64,000 bases of DNA, taken from NCBI GenBank assembly GCA_031425525.1, contig JANPJM010000052.1, positions 42,176 to 106,175 on the forward strand, written 5' to 3'. This DNA is from JANNMJ01 sp031425525. Lineage in GTDB: Bacteria > Bacteroidota > Bacteroidia > Cytophagales > Hymenobacteraceae. Shown here piece after piece: positions 9,086 through 17,800 of this stretch. How positions within the stretch are numbered: the stretch's first letter is position 1; the number at the start of each line of letters is the position of its first letter. The notes under the pieces were generated by a model. That model was not told the origin of the DNA, searched no databases, and saw only the letters and a list, made by a program, of their open reading frames with translations. The translations under genes and the position numbers were made by a program.

Positions 9086-10345
9086 ATGCCTACCGAACTG
9101 CCGCCCGCTTCCGTCGCCGACCTGCTGCTGCCCCCCGATGAGGCCCAACGCCAGCGCGCGCTCGACCGCTACGAAATCTTGGATACGGACGCCGAATTTG
9201 CCTTCGACGACCTCACGCGCCTCGCCTCGCTGGTGTGCCAGACGCCGATTTCGCTCATCGGCCTCATCGACCATCGGCGCCAGTGGATTAAGGCGCGCGT
9301 GGGGCTACCGGCCAGCGTAACCGAAAACCCGCGCGAACTGGCGGTTTGCAACCATATCGTGGCCACGGGGCAATCGTTGGAAGTGGGCGATTTGTCAGCC
9401 GATGAGCGGTTTGCGACGAATCCATTTGTCGATTCGACCATTGCCGGCGCCGACGCGATGCGTTTTTACGCCGGGGTGCCCCTCAAAACCGCCGATAATT
9501 TTACGCTCGGCACGGTGTGCGTCATCGATACCACCCCGCGCGAACTGACCGACGCCCAACGGCAAGCCCTCACCACCATTGCCGAGCAGGTAATGGCGCA
9601 ACTGGAATTGAAGCTGCGGAACCGCCAGCTAGAAACCGGTTACGACCGCCTGACGCGCGCCAACCATCGCCTCGACCAATTCACGGCGATGGTGTCGCAC
9701 GACCTGAAATCACCCCTCGCCAGTCTGCTCGGTTTGGCCGATATGATGCTAGGCGACGCCCGCCAGGGCGATGCCGACGCCGTATGCGAAGCCCTGACCG
9801 TGATGAGCGGCGAAGTGACGCGGATGCAGGGCCTCGTGAACGGCCTGTTGTCGTTTGCCCGCTCGACCCGGCCCAGCGCCAACGTGGAGCCCGTAGATGT
9901 TGCCTCCCTGCTCAACGAATTGCGCCGGACGCTGCCGGGAGCCATCAATTTCACCTTCGATTTTGAGGTGCTGGTGCCCACCTTGCGCACCGCCGCCGTG
10001 CCGTTACGCCAAGTGCTGTTCAACCTCTTACTGAATGCCATCCGTCACCACCCGGCGGGCCACGGCCACATCGAGGTAACGGTGCGCCCCGGCCCTGGCC
10101 TCCACCGCGCAACATTCGTCGTGGCCGACGATGGCGCCGGCATCCCCGTTTCCGACCGCGAGCGCGTATTTCAGCTTTTCAAACGGCTCAACGCGCCTGG
10201 CCAAGGGCCGGAGGGCAGCGGCGTTGGGTTGGCCACCGTCAAACATCTGGTGGAAGACCACGGCGGCCTGATTCGCATCGAAGACAACCCAAGCGGCAGC
10301 GGCTCGGCGTTCGTGTTCACGTGGGAAGCCAGTTCGGGGGAGTAA
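9086..10345 (+). CDS. GAF domain sensor histidine kinase
   Basis: About 419 aa, soluble (no membrane segment). A GAF domain (about residues 35-165) precedes a HisKA dimerisation domain with the phosphorylatable H205 in 'MVSHDLKSPL' and a HATPase_c domain with an N box (LLNAIRHH), 'DDGAGIP' and 'GSGVGLATV'. It would sense an intracellular signal and pass phosphate to a response regulator; no regulator gene is adjacent. ATG 9086 places 'MPTELPP' just before the conserved 'DRYEILDTD' lead-in common in such GAF kinases. Confidence 0.9.
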   Translation: MPTELPPASVADLLLPPDEAQRQRALDRYEILDTDAEFAFDDLTRLASLVCQTPISLIGLIDHRRQWIKARVGLPASVTENPRELAVCNHIVATGQSLEVGDLSADERFATNPFVDSTIAGADAMRFYAGVPLKTADNFTLGTVCVIDTTPRELTDAQRQALTTIAEQVMAQLELKLRNRQLETGYDRLTRANHRLDQFTAMVSHDLKSPLASLLGLADMMLGDARQGDADAVCEALTVMSGEVTRMQGLVNGLLSFARSTRPSANVEPVDVASLLNELRRTLPGAINFTFDFEVLVPTLRTAAVPLRQVLFNLLLNAIRHHPAGHGHIEVTVRPGPGLHRATFVVADDGAGIPVSDRERVFQLFKRLNAPGQGPEGSGVGLATVKHLVEDHGGLIRIEDNPSGSGSAFVFTWEASSGE

Positions 10346-10421
10346 ATCAAGGGGTGAAGCTGGGAAGCACCAAACGCACTCTGGTGCCGTATCCTACGTC
10401 TTCGGCCCATATTCCACGTCG

Positions 10422-10477
10422 CCGGCACCGTCCCGGTGCCGGTTTGAGCCCATCCACCGGCACCGAGACGGTGCCGG
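10422..10477. terminator. Two tandem hairpins between convergent genes
   Basis: CCGGCACCG-TCC-CGGTGCCGG (10422-10442) and CCGGCACCG-AGA-CGGTGCCGG (10457-10477) have identical 9-bp stems and different 3-nt loops, with 14 nt between them. They lie between the convergent kinase and surE genes, so a bidirectional terminator is likely, but there is no T run. Confidence 0.45.
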
Positions 10478-10513
10478 ATACGCCTGCTTGGCGTACCTCA
10501 CTCCTGTAAACTC

Positions 10514-11368
10514 TTACCCCAAGCCCTCCGTGGCGTGCGGTACGGCGGCCGGCGCCGGCGCGGGGGGCAGCGGGTCGGTATTCACGGGCCAGCGGTCGGA
10601 TAAAAAGGTGCGTCCGGCGGCCGAGGTCAAATCGAACTGACAGGGCACTACCGAGGCGTAGTTGTTGGCAAGCGCCCACTCATCGGTGTCGGCGCCATCG
10701 TCGAAATTGATGAACTGGCCGCTCATCCAATAGTAGCGGCGGCGGTAGGGGTCTTCGCGCTCCTCAAATTCTTCCTGCCATTTGGCGTTGGCCTGGCGGC
10801 AAACTTTCAGGCCCAGAATCGGCTCCCCGGCGCGCCGTTTCGGCAAATTGACGTTGAGCGCCACGCCCGGCGGCAACCCGCGCTCCAGCGCCAACCGGAT
10901 AACCTCTTCCACGATGGGCGTGGTGTGCGAGAAATCGGCATCGTGCCCATACTCGCCCAGCGAAAACCCGATGGCCGGCAGCCCTTCGATGGCCGCCTCG
11001 ATAGCTGCCGACATCGTACCCGAATACAGCACCGAAATGCTCGAATTGGAACCGTGATTGATGCCCGACAGCACCAAATCGGGCCGGCGCCCCCGCAACA
11101 CGTGGTGCTTGGCGAGTTTCACGCAATCGGCGGGCGTACCCGAGCATTCGTAGGCTTCCACTTCGTCGGGCGCCTCGTCCTGAAACAGCGTGGAGCGGTC
11201 GAGCCGCAGCGGGTCGCCAATGGTAATGGCGTGGCCTTTACCCGATTGCGGCGAGTTGGGCGCCACTACCACCACCCGCCCGATACGCCGCGCGATGGAA
11301 ACCAAATGCAGGATACCCGGCGCGGTAATACCGTCGTCGTTGGAAATCAGAATCAGCGGACGGGTCAT
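10514..11368 (-). CDS. surE: 5'/3'-nucleotidase SurE
   Basis: Metal-dependent survival-protein nucleotidase of about 284 aa. The N-terminal 'LILISNDDGITAPG' holds the metal-binding D11-D12; 'APNSPQSGKGHAI' and 'LSGINHGSN' supply the other conserved active-site residues. It dephosphorylates nucleoside monophosphates in the cytoplasm. ATG 11368 is chosen so that the first beta strand starts at the N terminus; 20 upstream in-frame codons look noncoding. The tail (PLPPAPAPAAVPHATEG) is a short disordered extension. Confidence 0.95.
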   Translation of the reverse strand: MTRPLILISNDDGITAPGILHLVSIARRIGRVVVVAPNSPQSGKGHAITIGDPLRLDRSTLFQDEAPDEVEAYECSGTPADCVKLAKHHVLRGRRPDLVLSGINHGSNSSISVLYSGTMSAAIEAAIEGLPAIGFSLGEYGHDADFSHTTPIVEEVIRLALERGLPPGVALNVNLPKRRAGEPILGLKVCRQANAKWQEEFEEREDPYRRRYYWMSGQFINFDDGADTDEWALANNYASVVPCQFDLTSAAGRTFLSDRWPVNTDPLPPAPAPAAVPHATEGLG

Positions 11369-11708
11369 TGGAAGCAAAACAAGCGTGAAGAAAACGTGCG
11401 CCGTGCAAGTAGCCACCACGTCCGCCAAAAGTACGGCTGCCGGTTGGGGCGCGTTGGTTATGCCTGGGTTGCCGGGCAGTTAGCACTTCGCAAAGGCCGC
11501 TTAACCACCGTTTATTTGCAGCACGCCAACCGAAGTTGCGAGAGGCGAAGCTGGCGCTCCACTTCGTAAAAAAACGTGGGATGGAGCGCTAGCTCTGCCG
11601 CACCACTCACCTGCGAGAGGCGGAGCTGCGCTCTACCCCCATCTGGTAGACGACGCGCTACCTCCTCAAATGCCTAATCTTGTCAGCCAATAACCCCTCC
11701 CATTCCCG
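11369..11708. other. Intergenic stretch with inverted repeat units
   Basis: No gene is seen. Positions 11538-11562 (gcgagaggcgaagctggcgc...), 11581-11602 and 11613-11636 (gcgagaggcggagctgcgct...) are related copies in alternating orientation, giving strong secondary structure. The promoters of surE and of the lipoprotein gene must lie here, but no convincing TAnnTTTG box was found. Confidence 0.5.
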
Positions 11709-12425
11709 ATGAGCCTAGCCCCCCCTCACCGCAACACCGCAACCACTTCGTTTTTCAACTACTGTTTGAAAAACAAATCGACCGCAGCGTTACTCGTTAT
11801 GTTAATTAGCGTTTTTCTTCTGAGTTGCACCGCTGGAACTGACGACCTCGCTACGCAGGATCCACCGAAATCGGCCGCTCAAACTGCCGCCACCGACAGC
11901 ACGCGTGCCGAGTCGGCCGCCCTTGATTCGGCGTTGCTGTTGGCGCCTGGCCGGGCGGGGTTGGTACGTATCGGGATGCAGGTGAGCGAGTTGCGGGCGC
12001 AGTTTGGCTTGACGCTCCGCGAAGTCACGCTACGGCGCGGAGGCGACGACTTCCCCGCCTTTGCGGTTGGGCGCGTGGGCACCTCAAAAATCCCCGCTTT
12101 GCTGCTCGAACCGCTGTGCGAAGAAGGCGAAGACGATGCCACCGGCGCCCCCAGCGACCATTGCCGCATTTGGCGCATCACCGTCCGCGACCCGCGCTAC
12201 CGCACGGCGAGCGGTCTGGGCGTCGGCTCGCGCTATGGCGCCATCAAGATGGGCGCGCCGCTGTCGTTCGTCGGCCCCAACCCGATGGGCACAGCGGCAA
12301 CCGCCGAAGACTGGCGGATAAATTTTCTGCTCGACCCGGCCGCCCTTGATGCGTCTCCCCTACCCGCGCACCGCGAAACAGTGAACGATTCAGTACTGAT
12401 TGTGGGCGTGCAATTGTATCGATAA
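11709..12425 (+). CDS. Hypothetical lipoprotein
   Basis: Not a recognised family. About 238 aa with a membrane-spanning signal ending in the lipobox 'FLLSC' (about residue 40), so the mature protein is probably a lipid-anchored periplasmic or surface protein. A Thr/Ala/Ser linker follows, then a globular domain beginning 'LLLAPGRAGLVRIGMQVSELRAQF'. The true start may be one of the later ATGs, because the first 25-30 residues lie ahead of the signal. Convergent with pdxH. Confidence 0.7.
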   Translation: MSLAPPHRNTATTSFFNYCLKNKSTAALLVMLISVFLLSCTAGTDDLATQDPPKSAAQTAATDSTRAESAALDSALLLAPGRAGLVRIGMQVSELRAQFGLTLREVTLRRGGDDFPAFAVGRVGTSKIPALLLEPLCEEGEDDATGAPSDHCRIWRITVRDPRYRTASGLGVGSRYGAIKMGAPLSFVGPNPMGTAATAEDWRINFLLDPAALDASPLPAHRETVNDSVLIVGVQLYR

Positions 12426-12469
12426 GGGCGACTATCAACAGCAGATATTTACTTATAATCAATTAATGA

Positions 12470-13126
12470 TTAAGGCGCTAAACGCATTTTACGCCAATTC
12501 GACTCACTAACCGAATCACGTTCGTACACCAACCGGTCGTGGAGGCGACTCGGCCTTCCCTGCCAAAATTCGATGCGCGTTGGGCGGAGCGTAAAACCGC
12601 CCCAATGCGGCGGACGCGGCAGCGGGTCTTGCTGCGCGAAATCGCGGGCTATGTCTTGTTCCCGGCCTTCCAAAAAAGCTCTATCCACGACGGGTTCGCT
12701 CTGCGGCGAAGCCCACGCGCCGATTTGCGACGTGCGGGGTCGGCTTCGGAAATAGGCATCCGACTGTTCGGCGGGTGCGGGTGCTACCACACCTTCTACG
12801 CGCACTTGCCGCTCCAGGGCGGGCCAGAAAAACGTTAGGGCCGCGCGGGGCTCGTGCATTAGCGCCTGACCTTTAGCTGATTCGTAGTTGGTAAAAAACG
12901 TTAATCCGCCCTCACCCAGCACTTCCAGGTGTTTGAGCAGCACCACGCGGGCGGTGGGGCGGCCATCGGGCGCTACCGTGGCCAGCACCATTGCGGTGGG
13001 TTCGTCGACGTTGGCTTGAATGGCTTCATCGAGCCAGTTTTGAAACTGCCGGAGGGCGTCGGGGTCGGTTGCGGCTTCATCGAGCGCCCGCTGCGAATAA
13101 GTTAATCGGATATCCGCGAGGTTCAT
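12470..13126 (-). CDS. pdxH: Pyridoxamine 5'-phosphate oxidase PdxH
   Basis: FMN-dependent oxidase that converts pyridoxine or pyridoxamine 5'-phosphate to pyridoxal 5'-phosphate. 218 aa, the normal length. Conserved blocks: 'LATVAPDGRPTARVVLLK' and 'FFTNYESAKG' (FMN phosphate binding), 'FFWPALERQVRVEG', 'YFRSRPRTSQIGAWAS' and the C-terminal 'RIEFWQGRPSRLHDR'. ATG 13126 starts 'MNLADIRLTYSQ', the family start; the upstream in-frame Thr-Pro repeats come from a G-rich tract and are not coding. Confidence 0.96.
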   Translation of the reverse strand: MNLADIRLTYSQRALDEAATDPDALRQFQNWLDEAIQANVDEPTAMVLATVAPDGRPTARVVLLKHLEVLGEGGLTFFTNYESAKGQALMHEPRAALTFFWPALERQVRVEGVVAPAPAEQSDAYFRSRPRTSQIGAWASPQSEPVVDRAFLEGREQDIARDFAQQDPLPRPPHWGGFTLRPTRIEFWQGRPSRLHDRLVYERDSVSESNWRKMRLAP

Positions 13127-13139
13127 ATGCAAAAGTGTT

Positions 13140-13161
13140 GGGGTTGGGGTTGGGGTTGGGG
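13140..13161. other. G-quadruplex motif, four G4 runs separated by TT
   Basis: Four exact GGGG runs separated by TT on the plus strand, beginning 13 bp upstream of the pdxH start on the opposite strand. This is the same unit as ciliate (Oxytricha-type) telomere repeats and should fold readily into a quadruplex. It lies in the promoter or leader of pdxH. Confidence 0.7.
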
Positions 13162-13350
13162 TTCGGCTACATGGACCCCACCGGGCGACAAAGAAACGTT
13201 CGCCCAAGACGCGCCGGCCAGTTCAGGCGGCAAACGCCAGTACCTCAACCCTCGTAACCCGATTGCCGACCACTGGTTTAGCGCCCAACGTGCACGCGCC
13301 AACCGCGTACGAATCAAATTATCTCCTCTCGCCTGTTTCTTCCTCGCAAA

Positions 13351-13914
13351 ATGACCCCCGGCACCTTACTCCTCGCAAAGCCTTTCCTGGGCGACCCGAA
13401 TTTTGAGCGCACCGTGGTGCTGCTTTGTCGGCACGACTCTGACGACGGCGCCTTTGGTCTCGTCCTCAACCGTCAAACCGAGCTTACCCTGCCCGACGTG
13501 CTGCCCGCGTATGCCGGGCCGGCGCTGCCGCTGGGCGTCGGTGGGCCGGTGCAACACAATACGTTACACTATTTGCACCGCCTCGCCGACCTGCCGGATG
13601 CTATTCGAATTTCTCCGCCGGAAACGCCCGACGACGAGGCCGTGTATTGGGGCGGCGACTATGAAGCCCTGCTCGATTGGCTGCAAACCGGCCGGGCCGA
13701 CGGGCGCGATGTGCGCTTCTTCGTGGGGTACTCGGGGTGGTCGGGCGGGCAGATAGAGCAGGAAATTGCGGGTGATACCTGGGTGGTAAAGCCGGGCGGC
13801 GCCGAAAAAGTCTTTACTTTTGAGCCCCAGGAACTCTGGCGCGGGGTGTTGCTGGAAATGGGCGGACGTTACCGCGTACTGGCCAATTATCCTATCGACC
13901 CTAGCCTCAACTAG
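13351..13914 (+). CDS. YqgE/AlgH family protein
   Basis: 187 aa, a full-length UPF0301 protein. 'GTLLLAKPFLGDPNFERTVVLLCRH' and 'GAFGLVLNR' at the N terminus, 'VGGPVQ' and 'RFFVGYSGWSGGQIEQEI' are the family signatures. The biochemical function is not established for the family. No operon partner is evident; the DUF349 gene follows in the same direction after 67 bp. Confidence 0.93.
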   Translation: MTPGTLLLAKPFLGDPNFERTVVLLCRHDSDDGAFGLVLNRQTELTLPDVLPAYAGPALPLGVGGPVQHNTLHYLHRLADLPDAIRISPPETPDDEAVYWGGDYEALLDWLQTGRADGRDVRFFVGYSGWSGGQIEQEIAGDTWVVKPGGAEKVFTFEPQELWRGVLLEMGGRYRVLANYPIDPSLN

Positions 13915-13981
13915 TCACGCCGTGGCTGGTCGGTGAGCTGATGTTCCTGCTTGATTGCGTTTTTCATCCGTTCTTCGTTCA

Positions 13982-16624
13982 ATGAACACCCCGAACACCC
14001 CCGAACAGAATGACTCGTTGAGCATTCTGGAACGCCGTCTGGCGGAGATTGCCGCACGAAAGGCAGCGTCCGAACAGACTTCGCCCGCTGCCGAACCGGC
14101 TGCTGCTGCGCCCACCGCCCCGGCGGCGCCCATCCCTCCCGCCGCCGACCCGGCCCCCGCCGGCGACCAGCCGCGCACCGACGCCCCGGCCGACATCGTG
14201 CCGACCGGCACCGTGGCGCCGAGTGCGCAGGAAATGCCGTCGTCGGCGGCCAATACGATGGTGACGGAAGCTGCCAGTGAGGTATTGAGCCCGTCAGTGG
14301 CTACGCCGGAGCCGGTGGCGGAAGCCGCTGCCGAGTCCACCATGGCTCCTGAAGAGGCCCTGGCGGCTGCGGCCGAGACGCCCGCAGCCGAGGCTGCCGC
14401 CGTGGAGCCGCACGAGGCCCAAAGCTCCATAACGGCCGCCGCCGAAGTACTGACGCAGCCCGCCACGGAAGCCGTTACGGCCACTGAAGCCGAAGTTGAA
14501 GTTGTTGCCGAAGCCGCAGCACCCGCCGCAGGTGCCGTGACCGAAGCGGCCCCGGTAGTGGCAGCCGCCGCGCCCGAAATGACTTCAGAATTCCCTTCCG
14601 AACCCGTTTCTGCGCTAGCAACGGCCTCGGAAGTTACTGCCGAAACGACTGCTTCGGAAGCCACTGCTGAAACGGCTGCTTCAGAAGCCGACGACGACGA
14701 CGCCGAAGACACTACGTCGGCGCCCGTGGAATTCGATAATTTTGAGTCGCTCGACGCCGGCCAGATGAGCCGCTTGCTGCTCACGGCCCTCCAGCGGCCG
14801 GAAGCCGGCGAGCAAGCCAAATCGCTCATCGACCGGAAGCGCCAGTATGAAGCCCGCTACGAGCAGGAGCGCCAGGAAGCTGAAAAGCGTTTCGTGGCCG
14901 CCGGTGGCGACCCTGCCGCCTTCGACAATGCCCCCACGTCCGACCACCGCGCCCTCGAAAAAGGCTGGCAGTCGTTCCGCGAGAAGCGCTCGCAGCAGCG
15001 CCGCCAGGAAGAGCAGCAGCAGGCCCAAAACCTGACGCGCAAGCGCGAATTGCTCGACCAGATTCGGACGTTGCTCGAATCGACGGGCGGGCAGGCCGAT
15101 GCCGCCGCCCCCAAAATGAAGGCGCTGCAAACGGAGTGGCGCGCCGTTGGGCCGGTGCCCTACAAGGAAAGCAAGGAGCTGTGGCAGACCTACGATGCCC
15201 TGCTCGACCGGTTCTATTCGCAGCGCAACGTCACGTTTGAGCTGAAAGACCTCGACCGACGCAAGAATATGGAGTTGAAGAATGGACTGGTGATGCGCGC
15301 CGAACAGCTCGCCGAACTTGCCCAGACCAACCCCGGCCAGGCCGCCCGCGACCTGCGCGGCCTCCACGAAGAGTGGAAGCACATCGGGCCGGTACCGCAG
15401 GAATCGCGGGAGGAAGTGTGGGGTCGCTTTACGGCCGCCTCCGACCGCGTCCACGGCCGCCGCACCGAGGAGCTGGCTGGTCGCCGCGCCACCGAACAGG
15501 AAGCTCTGACCCGTAAAACCGAGCTAATGGCTCAGCTTGAAGCCGTTGCCGATTTCCGCTCTGAGAGAATCGAGGATTGGAAGAGCAAAACCGACGAGCT
15601 GCAAAGCCTGAAGCAGCAGTGGGACGCGGCCGGTTTCGTGCCGCGCGCCCAAGCCGCCGACATGAACAAGCGTTTCTGGACGTTTTACAAGAAGTTTTTC
15701 GCGCAGAAAAGCGCCTTCTTCAAAGTCCTCGACGATGAGCGCGCCGCGAACGTGAAGCGCAAGGAGGAGTTGATTCAACTCGCCGAAACGCATCAGGACG
15801 ACCCCGATTACGGCGCCACCCGCGAGAAGTACATTCATTGGCAGAAAGACTGGAAGAATATCGGCCCCGTGCCCGAGCGTCTGTCGCAGAAGCTGTGGAT
15901 GCGGTTCCGGGCGGCGTGCAACGCCTTTTTTGAGCGGCCCAACCGTGAGGCTGAGCAGCGCCAAGTGGCGAATACGGCCCGCGAAGCGCAACTCAATGAG
16001 CTTTCGGCAGAGAAAAACGCATACCTCGACCAACTCGCCGAGCGCCTGAACGCCGGCGAGCCCGGCACGGTGGGTACGCTGGAGGAGTACCGCGAAATTC
16101 TGGCCTCGTGGAGCAAATTCGACACCGACCGCGCCCAAGGCGGTACCAACGGCGCCCGCGTGCCGGTGGCCCCCCGCGTGGAAGAGCGATTCTTCTCGAT
16201 TTTGAGTAAGTATCTGGAAACGGTCGCCATTCCGTACTCGCAGCGCCAGGAACTGCTGTTCCGCCAGCAACTGGAGCAAATGAAGGGGGCGCCCGACGCC
16301 GCCCAGCGGTTCGCGAAGCGCGAGCAGGATCTGCGCCGCGTGATCACGGAACAGGAAAACGAAATCGCGACGCTCAAAACGAACCTCGGTTTCTTCGCGC
16401 GATCCAAAAACGCCGATACACTCCGCACCGAGTACGAAGGCCGCATTCAAGAAGCCGAGTCGCGCGTGGAACACGCTAAGCAGCAACTCAAAGCGTTGCG
16501 ACAGGTAGCGCCTCCCCTCCCCCAACGCGAAAGCTACGGCGACGACCGGCGCGGTGGTTTCGGCGGCGGCGGCGACCGCGGCGGACGCCCCGGCGGCGGT
16601 GGTTTTGGCGGTGGCCGGCGCTAA
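13982..16624 (+). CDS. DUF349 repeat protein with acidic N terminus and RGG tail
   Basis: About 880 aa. Residues ~30-250 are an Ala/Glu/Pro low-complexity region. At least four DUF349 repeats follow, each with a W-x-x-x-G-x-V-P core: 'EWRAVGPVP', 'EWKHIGPVP', 'QWDAAGFVP' and 'DWKNIGPVP'. A coiled coil (ending about 850) precedes a Gly/Arg tail (RRGGFGGGGDRGGRPGG) like the RGG boxes of RNA-binding proteins. DUF349 proteins are predicted helical; no established activity. ATG 13982 (MNTPNTPEQND) is the better of two close starts. Confidence 0.88.
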   Translation: MNTPNTPEQNDSLSILERRLAEIAARKAASEQTSPAAEPAAAAPTAPAAPIPPAADPAPAGDQPRTDAPADIVPTGTVAPSAQEMPSSAANTMVTEAASEVLSPSVATPEPVAEAAAESTMAPEEALAAAAETPAAEAAAVEPHEAQSSITAAAEVLTQPATEAVTATEAEVEVVAEAAAPAAGAVTEAAPVVAAAAPEMTSEFPSEPVSALATASEVTAETTASEATAETAASEADDDDAEDTTSAPVEFDNFESLDAGQMSRLLLTALQRPEAGEQAKSLIDRKRQYEARYEQERQEAEKRFVAAGGDPAAFDNAPTSDHRALEKGWQSFREKRSQQRRQEEQQQAQNLTRKRELLDQIRTLLESTGGQADAAAPKMKALQTEWRAVGPVPYKESKELWQTYDALLDRFYSQRNVTFELKDLDRRKNMELKNGLVMRAEQLAELAQTNPGQAARDLRGLHEEWKHIGPVPQESREEVWGRFTAASDRVHGRRTEELAGRRATEQEALTRKTELMAQLEAVADFRSERIEDWKSKTDELQSLKQQWDAAGFVPRAQAADMNKRFWTFYKKFFAQKSAFFKVLDDERAANVKRKEELIQLAETHQDDPDYGATREKYIHWQKDWKNIGPVPERLSQKLWMRFRAACNAFFERPNREAEQRQVANTAREAQLNELSAEKNAYLDQLAERLNAGEPGTVGTLEEYREILASWSKFDTDRAQGGTNGARVPVAPRVEERFFSILSKYLETVAIPYSQRQELLFRQQLEQMKGAPDAAQRFAKREQDLRRVITEQENEIATLKTNLGFFARSKNADTLRTEYEGRIQEAESRVEHAKQQLKALRQVAPPLPQRESYGDDRRGGFGGGGDRGGRPGGGGFGGGRR

Positions 16625-16649
16625 TTTCCGCGATTTACCTTGAAGTTTA

Positions 16650-16697
16650 TTTGCCCCCTCGAACCCGCAGCGTTACTTTTGCGCTGCGGTTCGAGGG
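16650..16697 (+). promoter_or_regulatory. tRNA-Thr promoter inside a hairpin
   Basis: TTTG (16650-16653) and TACTTTTG (16674-16681) are good -33 and -7 elements with 20 bp between TTG and TA. The -7 box forms the loop of a long hairpin (CCCTCGAACCCGCAGCG, 16656-16672, against CGCTGCGGTTCGAGGG, 16682-16697; one bulged base). The mature tRNA begins 25 bp after the -7 box. Confidence 0.65.
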
Positions 16698-16705
16698 CCG
16701 CAAAC

Positions 16706-16778
16706 GCCCCCTTAGCTCAGCTGGTAGAGCAATTGATTTGTAATCAATAGGTCGCTGGTTCGATCCCGGCAGGGGGCT
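16706..16778 (+). tRNA. tRNA-Thr (anticodon TGT)
   Basis: A complete 73-nt cloverleaf: acceptor GCCCCCT/AGGGGGC, D arm 'AGCTCAGCTGGTAGAGC', anticodon stem ATTGA/TCAAT with loop TTTGTAA, T arm GCTGG-TTCGATC-CCGGC, discriminator T. CCA is not encoded. It reads ACA codons and, by wobble, others of the Thr box. Confidence 0.97.
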
Positions 16779-16795
16779 CATTCATCTACTACCGG

Positions 16796-16847
16796 AAACC
16801 CCGGAAAGTCGCAAATCTGGCAACAGAAGCGGTTTTCCGGGGTTTTT
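16796..16847 (+). terminator. Terminator after tRNA-Thr
   Basis: AAACCCCGGAAA (16796-16807) pairs with TTTCCGGGGTTT, followed by further T. It lies between tRNA-Thr and the convergent USP gene and could serve both. Confidence 0.75.
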
Positions 16848-16881
16848 GCGTGGGTTTTGGTTTGGGTGTGTTGCTGGAACT

Positions 16882-17703
16882 TTACGACGACTTCGCGGGT
16901 AGAACCAGCACCGGCAGAGGGCTGTGCAGCAGTACCTCGGCTGTAACGCTCCGGTGAAACAGCTCGCCCAAAAAGCTGCGCGGGCGGGCAATTAGGATGA
17001 TCAAATCGAACTTGCCGGTCGCGGCGGCTTCCAAAATGCCGTCGGCGGCGCGCAGATTAATCGGGTTAATGGTTTGGAGCTGGCGTAGGTCGTCGGTAAA
17101 CGCCAACTGCGTAACCGCCTCGAAAGCGGCCGATGCAGCAGCCTCATCGGCCGTGGGGCTGACGTGCACGACGGTCAGGCGGGCGTGCAGGGCGCTAAAA
17201 AAATGGCGAACTACTTCATTGAATTCCGTCAGGGTGAAGGGCTCCGCATCGATGGCGAGCAGGACGCGGTGGGGCGGGCTGGTGGTGGGCGCGTTGTGCG
17301 GCACGATCAGCATTGGGTGAGGATCGGCGCGCAGCAAATCCAGCGCGGCCGTTGAAATCAGTTCGTCGGGGATCGACTCTTCATCCGGACGGCCCAACAC
17401 AATGAGCGCGGATGGATGGCGGATTAGCGCGTCGGCGACGGCAGCCGCTACCTGGCCGTGTGCCGTTTCGGTAACGACGGGGGCCGTGAGATCGCGCACG
17501 GCGCGGGTCAGCGCGGCATCGACCTGCTGCTGGCTCCGATGAGAAAGCTGACCGGTGAATAAGGCCGGATCAAGGACGGAATCGCGGCGCACGTGGAGCA
17601 CGACCAAGCGCGCATCGATGGCGCCGGCCAGACTGTCGGCGTAAGCCAGCGCCCGGTGGGCGGCAGGGTTGAAATCGGTGAGGACGAGCAAGGAAGTGGC
17701 CAT
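16882..17703 (-). CDS. Universal stress protein, tandem Usp domains
   Basis: 273 aa with two Usp folds in a row, the first opening 'MATSLLVLTDFNPAAHRALAYADSLAG', the second opening 'HRVLLAIDAEPF'. The second half ends 'RPRSFLGELFHRSVTAEVLL...PVLVLP', a tail shared with the USPs at 53467, 57080 and 57983. The classical G-2x-G-9x-G(S/T) ATP-binding motif is not obvious. USPs usually bind nucleotides or partner proteins and rise under starvation or hypoxia. ATG 17703 is chosen because the Usp fold begins there. A Crp/Fnr-like site lies upstream. Confidence 0.92.
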   Translation of the reverse strand: MATSLLVLTDFNPAAHRALAYADSLAGAIDARLVVLHVRRDSVLDPALFTGQLSHRSQQQVDAALTRAVRDLTAPVVTETAHGQVAAAVADALIRHPSALIVLGRPDEESIPDELISTAALDLLRADPHPMLIVPHNAPTTSPPHRVLLAIDAEPFTLTEFNEVVRHFFSALHARLTVVHVSPTADEAAASAAFEAVTQLAFTDDLRQLQTINPINLRAADGILEAAATGKFDLIILIARPRSFLGELFHRSVTAEVLLHSPLPVLVLPAKSS

Positions 17704-17736
17704 GGTGAAGGAATAAGGAGGGCGGACGGGCGGCGG

Positions 17737-17800
17737 CAAATATCGGAACAAACGGCCGGCTGGCTCTGAGAAAAATCTCGTTCGCGGATGATTTATATCA
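17737..17800 (-). promoter_or_regulatory. USP promoter with Fnr-like site
   Basis: On the minus strand a -7-like box GATATTTG (17744-17737) lies 34 bp before the USP start. TGATTTATATCA (17789-17800), close to the Fnr consensus TTGAT-N4-ATCAA, is centred 57.5 bp upstream of the final G of the -7 box. That distance matches the two promoters at 49066 and 51397. Confidence 0.55.

Noticed and set aside
13955..14829. Ser/Ala-rich minus-strand frame opposite the DUF349 protein
   Set aside because: It mirrors the low-complexity Ala/Glu region on the other strand; the plus-strand protein has recognisable repeats.
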